63,073 nt of DNA from Streptomyces sp. NRRL S-340 (lineage in GTDB: Bacteria > Actinomycetota > Actinomycetes > Streptomycetales > Streptomycetaceae), in contig NZ_JOIY01000042.1 in the NCBI RefSeq assembly GCF_000720185.1, positions 1-63,073 of the forward strand, given 5' to 3'. Numbering within the stretch: position 1 is the first letter of the stretch; every line of letters starts with the position of its first letter. A program made the translations under genes and the position numbers. Below are positions 60,108 through 63,073 of this stretch, piece after piece. The notes under the pieces are model-generated. The model was given only the letters and a program-made list of their open reading frames with translations. It was not told the DNA's origin and ran no database searches.

Positions 60108-60320
60108 ATGATCCGCAAGACCCTCGCCGGTGGCGCCTCCGAACTGGCGTGGTTCAAGAGCAGTTACAGCGGCGGCAACGACGGCAACTCCTGCGTCGAG
60201 GTCGCCACCACCCCCGGCACCATCCACGTCCGTGACTCCAAGCACCGGGACGCCGGCCCCCGTCTCGCCCTCGCGCCGCAGGCGTGGGGGGACTTCGTGG
60301 CGTACGCGTCCGGGAGCTGA
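60108..60320 (+). CDS. DUF397 protein (BldB-like small regulator)
   Basis: A complete 70-residue DUF397 protein: WFKSSYSGGNDGNSCVEVA, HVRDSKHRDAGPRLALAP and WGDFVAYA. DUF397 proteins are encoded beside XRE-DUF5753 regulators and bind or antagonise them. This copy follows a duplicated fragment of the regulator's 3' end, so it keeps the upstream GGGAGAGAC ribosome-site context. A 12-bp-stem terminator lies at 60334-60369. Confidence 0.88.
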   Translation: MIRKTLAGGASELAWFKSSYSGGNDGNSCVEVATTPGTIHVRDSKHRDAGPRLALAPQAWGDFVAYASGS

Positions 60321-60333
60321 CCCCGCAACCGGC

Positions 60334-60369
60334 ATGCCCCGCGCCTGGTCGTCACCGGGCGCGGGGCAT
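60334..60369 (+). terminator. DUF397 terminator
   Basis: Stem ATGCCCCGCGCC (60334-60345) with 60358-60369 and a 12-nt loop. The first DUF397 copy keeps the left arm (60012-60023) but its right arm is interrupted at 60040. Confidence 0.75.
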
Positions 60370-60458
60370 CGCCGTACGGCTCAGAGGAGCGCGCGGTACC
60401 GGCGGCGCGGGCCGGGGCCTCGTCGCCGGCTCGGGCGGTCGGCGTCACGCGGGCCGCG

Positions 60459-62174
60459 TCACGCGGGTTCGCCGCCGAAGCGCTCCTTGTAGGCGGCCAG
60501 GTCGTCCTCGGTGAGCTTGGCGAACAGGACCGGCGGGACCGTGAAGGGGGTGCCCGCGGGCAGGGCCGTCAGGGACTTCGCCTCGTCGGGGGTGACCCAC
60601 GTCGCCGTGTCGCCGGCGAGGGCGAACGCGGCGCGCATCGCCTTGGCCGTCGTCGGGATGAGGGGCTCGGAGACCACCGCGTACAGGTGGATCAGGTTCA
60701 TCGCCGTGCGCAGCGTCAGGGCCGCGCCGTCCTGGTCGGTCTTGATCTCCAGCCAGGGGGCCTTCTCCTCCAGGTAGGAGTTGCCGGCCGACCACAGGGC
60801 GCGCAGGGCCGCGGCGGCCTTGCGGAACTGGAGCGCCTCCATGTGCTCCTCGTACTCGGCGAGCAGCCGGGCGATCTCCTCGCCCAGACGCGCCTCCGCC
60901 TCCCCCGGCTCGCCGCCGGCCGGGACCTCGGCGCCGAAGCGCTTCTTGGAGAAGGACAGCACGCGGTTGACGAAGTTGCCCAGGGTGTCGGCCAGGTCCT
61001 TGTTCACCGTGGCCGTGAAGTGCTCCCAGGTGAAGGAGGAGTCGTCCGACTCGGGCGCGTTGGCGATGAGGAAGTAGCGCCAGTAGTCCGCCGGGAGGAT
61101 CTCCAGGGCCTGGTCGGTGAAGACGCCCCGCTTCTGCGAGGTGGAGAACTTCCCGCCGTAGTACGTCAGCCAGTTGAAGGCCTTGACGTAGTCGACCTTC
61201 TTCCACGGCTCGCGCACGCCGAGTTCGGTCGCCGGGAACATCACCGTGTGGAAGGGGACGTTGTCCTTCGCCATGAACTCCGTGTAGCGGACGGTGTCGT
61301 CGGCCTCGTACCACCAGGACTTCCAGTCGCGGGCCGCCGGGTCCTTGTCCGCCCACTCCTTCGTCGCGCCGATGTACTCGATCGGCGCGTCGAACCAGAC
61401 GTAGAAGACCTTGCCCTCGGCCGCCAGCTCCGGCCAGGTGTCCGCCGGGACCGGGACGCCCCAGTCCAGGTCGCGGGTGATCGCGCGGTCGTGCAGGCCC
61501 TCGGTCAGCCACTTGCGGGCGATGGAGGAGGCCAGCTGCGGCCAGTCGGCCTCGTGCCGGGCGACCCACTCCTCGACCTCGTGCTGGAGCTTGGACTGGA
61601 GCAGGAAGAGGTGCTTGGTCTCGCGGACCTCCAGGTCCGTCGAGCCGGAGATGGCGCTGCGCGGGTTGATCAGGTCCGTCGGGTCCAGGACGCGGGTGCA
61701 GTTCTCGCACTGGTCGCCGCGCGCCTTGTCGTAGCCGCAGTGCGGGCAGGTGCCCTCGACGTACCGGTCCGGCAGGAAGCGGCCGTCGGCCGGGCTGTAC
61801 ACCTGGCGGATCGCGCGCTCCTCGATGAAGCCGTTCTCGTTCAGCCGGCGCGCGAAGTGCTGGGTGATCTCCACGTTCTCCGGGGAGGAACTGCGCCCGA
61901 AGTAGTCGAAGGCGAGCGCGAAACCGTCGTACACGGCCTTCTGCGCGTCGTGCGCCTGCGCGCAGAACTCGGCGACCGGCAGGCCCTGTTCCTTGGCGGC
62001 CAGCTCCGCGGGGGTGCCGTGCTCGTCGGTGGCGCAGATGTACAGCACCTCGTGGCCGCGTCGGCGCAGATAGCGTGCGTAGACGTCCGCCGGGAGCATG
62101 GACCCCACCATGTTGCCCAGGTGCTTGATCCCGTTGATGTACGGAAGGGCGCTGGTGATGAGGTGACGAGCCAT
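60459..62174 (-). CDS. metG: methionyl-tRNA synthetase
   Basis: A 571-residue class I Met[22 protein letters not shown] holds the HIGH-type HLGN motif. A zinc knuckle has CPHCG and CENC (about residues 143-160), and the KMSKS loop appears as KFSTSQKRG, the form usual in this subgroup. The anticodon-binding helical domain is C-terminal; no dimerisation tail is present. ATG 62174 begins the conserved region. It charges initiator and elongator tRNA-Met. Confidence 0.96.
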   Translation of the reverse strand: MARHLITSALPYINGIKHLGNMVGSMLPADVYARYLRRRGHEVLYICATDEHGTPAELAAKEQGLPVAEFCAQAHDAQKAVYDGFALAFDYFGRSSSPENVEITQHFARRLNENGFIEERAIRQVYSPADGRFLPDRYVEGTCPHCGYDKARGDQCENCTRVLDPTDLINPRSAISGSTDLEVRETKHLFLLQSKLQHEVEEWVARHEADWPQLASSIARKWLTEGLHDRAITRDLDWGVPVPADTWPELAAEGKVFYVWFDAPIEYIGATKEWADKDPAARDWKSWWYEADDTVRYTEFMAKDNVPFHTVMFPATELGVREPWKKVDYVKAFNWLTYYGGKFSTSQKRGVFTDQALEILPADYWRYFLIANAPESDDSSFTWEHFTATVNKDLADTLGNFVNRVLSFSKKRFGAEVPAGGEPGEAEARLGEEIARLLAEYEEHMEALQFRKAAAALRALWSAGNSYLEEKAPWLEIKTDQDGAALTLRTAMNLIHLYAVVSEPLIPTTAKAMRAAFALAGDTATWVTPDEAKSLTALPAGTPFTVPPVLFAKLTEDDLAAYKERFGGEPA

Positions 62175-62270
62175 CGCGGGCTGCTCCCAAGTCGCTACGT
62201 GGGGTGACGGCGGACGGCCTCCGGGGCCGTCCGATTCGTCTACGAACCTTGAAATCGTAGCCGACACCAC

Positions 62271-62316
62271 CGCGCCGCCCGCTTCCCGTTTTACTGGCTG
62301 GGAAGCGGGCGGCGCG
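62271..62316 (-). terminator. terminator between the vWA gene and metG
   Basis: A perfect 17-bp stem (62271-62287 with 62300-62316, core GCGCCGCCCGCTTCCC) and a 12-nt loop. It is downstream of the vWA gene and upstream of metG, both on the minus strand. Confidence 0.88.
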
Positions 62317-62342
62317 GGGGGTCGTGCCGTGGCTGCGGTGCG

Positions 62343-63023
62343 TTACGGGCGCCAGGACGCCAGGACGCCCTCGTACAGTTCCTTGTCCGTCAGCTCGCGG
62401 GGGGCGGGCCCGGCGTGGAAGAAGGACGCGTTGCCGGCCTTGAGCCTGCGCAGGTAGTCGAACGCCTTGTTGTCGTGCTCGCCGAAGGCGACGAAGGAGA
62501 AGAAGACGCCGGGGTGGGTCTCGGCCGCCTCGGTGAGGGAGCGGGTGGCGGGGGTCTTGGCGTCCGGGGCGCCGTCCGTCTGGAAGATCACCAGGACGGG
62601 GGGCCGGGGCCCGGCGTCCGGTGTGGCCTCGGGTGACGTGCGGTGCTCGTCGAGGTGGGCCAGGACCGCTTCCACCGCCGCGTGGTAGCTCGTGCGGCCC
62701 ATGCGGCCGAGGGTGGCGTGCACCTCGTCGATCCTGCCCTCGTGGTCGGTGAGGGTGAGGTCGGTGGTGCCGTCCACGTCCGTGGAGAAGAACGTCACGT
62801 GGACCGTGGCCTCGGGGTCGAGGTGCGCCGCGAGCGCGAGGGCCTGGTCGGCGAGGGCCTGGGCGGAGCCGTCCTTGTAGTACGGGCGCATGGAGGCGGA
62901 GCGGTCCAGGACGAGGTGGACCTGGGCGCGGGTGCCGGTGAGGTCGTTCTTCTTGAGGGCGGCGGTGGCGGCCTTGTAGGCCGTGGCGAGGCCGGGGGCG
63001 CGGGATTTGAGGCGGGCTAGGGG
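62343..63023 (-). CDS. vWA (TerF-like) domain protein, 5' end missing
   Basis: The last 227 codons of a von Willebrand factor A protein. The MIDAS motif DRSASM is present, with a later Thr (RTSYHAA) and Asp (FQTDGAPDA) completing the metal site. TerF-type proteins belong to tellurite/stress-related Ter clusters. The true N-terminus lies beyond the contig end. An apparent start reading MYKRQ just upstream is the translation of the sequencing adapter and must not be used. Confidence 0.85.
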   Translation of the reverse strand, partial: PLARLKSRAPGLATAYKAATAALKKNDLTGTRAQVHLVLDRSASMRPYYKDGSAQALADQALALAAHLDPEATVHVTFFSTDVDGTTDLTLTDHEGRIDEVHATLGRMGRTSYHAAVEAVLAHLDEHRTSPEATPDAGPRPPVLVIFQTDGAPDAKTPATRSLTEAAETHPGVFFSFVAFGEHDNKAFDYLRRLKAGNASFFHAGPAPRELTDKELYEGVLASWRP

Positions 63024-63073
63024 CTGTCTCTTATACACATCTGACGCTGCCGACGACTCCTTACGTGTAGATC
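63024..63073. other. Nextera adapter with i5 index (sequencing artefact)
   Basis: 63024-63042 is the transposase mosaic end (CTGTCTCTTATACACATCT). 63043-63056 is the Nextera read-1/i5-side GACGCTGCCGACGA. 63057-63064 is CTCCTTAC, the reverse complement of index GTAAGGAG (505). 63065-63073 is the start of the P5 primer (GTGTAGATC). None of this is genomic. Confidence 0.98.

Larger units (their letters stand above)
59836..60362 (+). repeat. mosaic duplication covering the regulator end and DUF397
   Basis: 59836-59931 recurs at 60068-60163. 59937-60040 recurs at about 60259-60362 with one mismatch near its start. Between them, 60041-60064 copies 59611-59634 from the middle of the regulator gene. 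The junctions fall at short shared sequences, for instance CCGGGCGCTGCTGGAG, which also occurs at 59420. The right arm of the DUF397 terminator is broken in the first copy. Confidence 0.8.

Noticed and set aside
63024..63038. Start codon of the vWA gene giving MYKRQ
   Set aside because: These codons come from the Nextera transposase sequence, not the genome.
1..63073. CRISPR arrays, tRNA or rRNA genes, insertion sequences, riboswitches
   Set aside because: I looked for regular spaced repeats, cloverleaf-like segments, transposase motifs and long structured leaders, and found none that I could support by eye.

Overview
The window is chromosomal DNA of a Streptomyces-type actinomycete. Evidence: very high GC with G/C third positions, many GTG starts, 1-bp and 4-bp start/stop overlaps, TANNNT -10 elements placed 6-7 nt before start codons, a bacterial proteasome activator (bpa), BldB/WhiJ-type regulators (DUF397 plus XRE), and a perfect parS site with a second near-perfect one. 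From memory, the gene order (metG, aspS, a GntR gene, a K15-type DD-peptidase, two bkd operons, paired Ser/Thr kinases) resembles the oriC-proximal core of the S. coelicolor chromosome (about SCO379x-383x). This was not checked by alignment. The last 50 bases (63024-63073) are an Illumina Nextera adapter with an i5 index, so the window is a contig end and biological sequence stops at 63023.

Layout. 1-3.3 kb: DUF2252, J-domain and rhodanese genes. 3.5-7.2 kb: the phenylacetyl-CoA epoxidase operon paaABCDE (minus strand). 7.6-10.7 kb: DUF5819, HTTM and SpoU methyltransferase genes. 10.8-14.7 kb: divergent paaN and paaH, with a TetR (PaaR-like) gene after paaH. 14.9-19.6 kb: small membrane protein, BkdR-like Lrp/AsnC regulator, first branched-chain 2-oxo acid dehydrogenase operon. 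19.8-24.4 kb: MobA-DUF6457, MoeA, RCK potassium channel, quinone oxidoreductase. 24.8-32.3 kb: HxlR and PadR regulators, anchored secreted protein, Bpa, two divergent membrane Ser/Thr kinases, a phosphotransferase. 32.8-36.5 kb: second bkd operon, whose E1-alpha has a Lys/Ala/Thr-rich tail. 36.7-40.9 kb: polymorphic-toxin island. 41-56.3 kb: DD-peptidase, GntR-MFS pair, assorted enzymes, acyl-CoA dehydrogenase, pirin, permease and a PAS-GAF-PP2C-ATPase phosphatase. 56.5-63.0 kb: aspS, an AbaA/WhiJ-type regulatory cluster with a scrambled DUF397 duplication, metG and a truncated vWA gene.

How the genes work together. The paa genes make the ring-epoxide and late beta-oxidation steps of phenylacetate breakdown. 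An ACCGAACGATCGGTCGGG operator occurs identically before paaA and between paaN and paaH, and a one-mismatch core lies before the first bkd operon. The TetR gene after paaH is the obvious candidate repressor, which would tie aromatic and branched-chain catabolism together.

The most interesting system is the island at 36.7-40.9 kb. Two small WXG100-type genes lead into a 559-residue protein with an ESX-type N-terminus and a C-terminal RNase A-like toxin domain. Its stop overlaps the start of a putative immunity gene by 4 bp. Next come an orphan, N-terminally truncated RNase A-like domain (TTG start with a good RBS) and a CdiI-type immunity gene. The active toxin tip falls to about 45-52 % GC in sampled 60-base lines, against about 65-68 % in its own N-terminal half, a sign of toxin-tip exchange.
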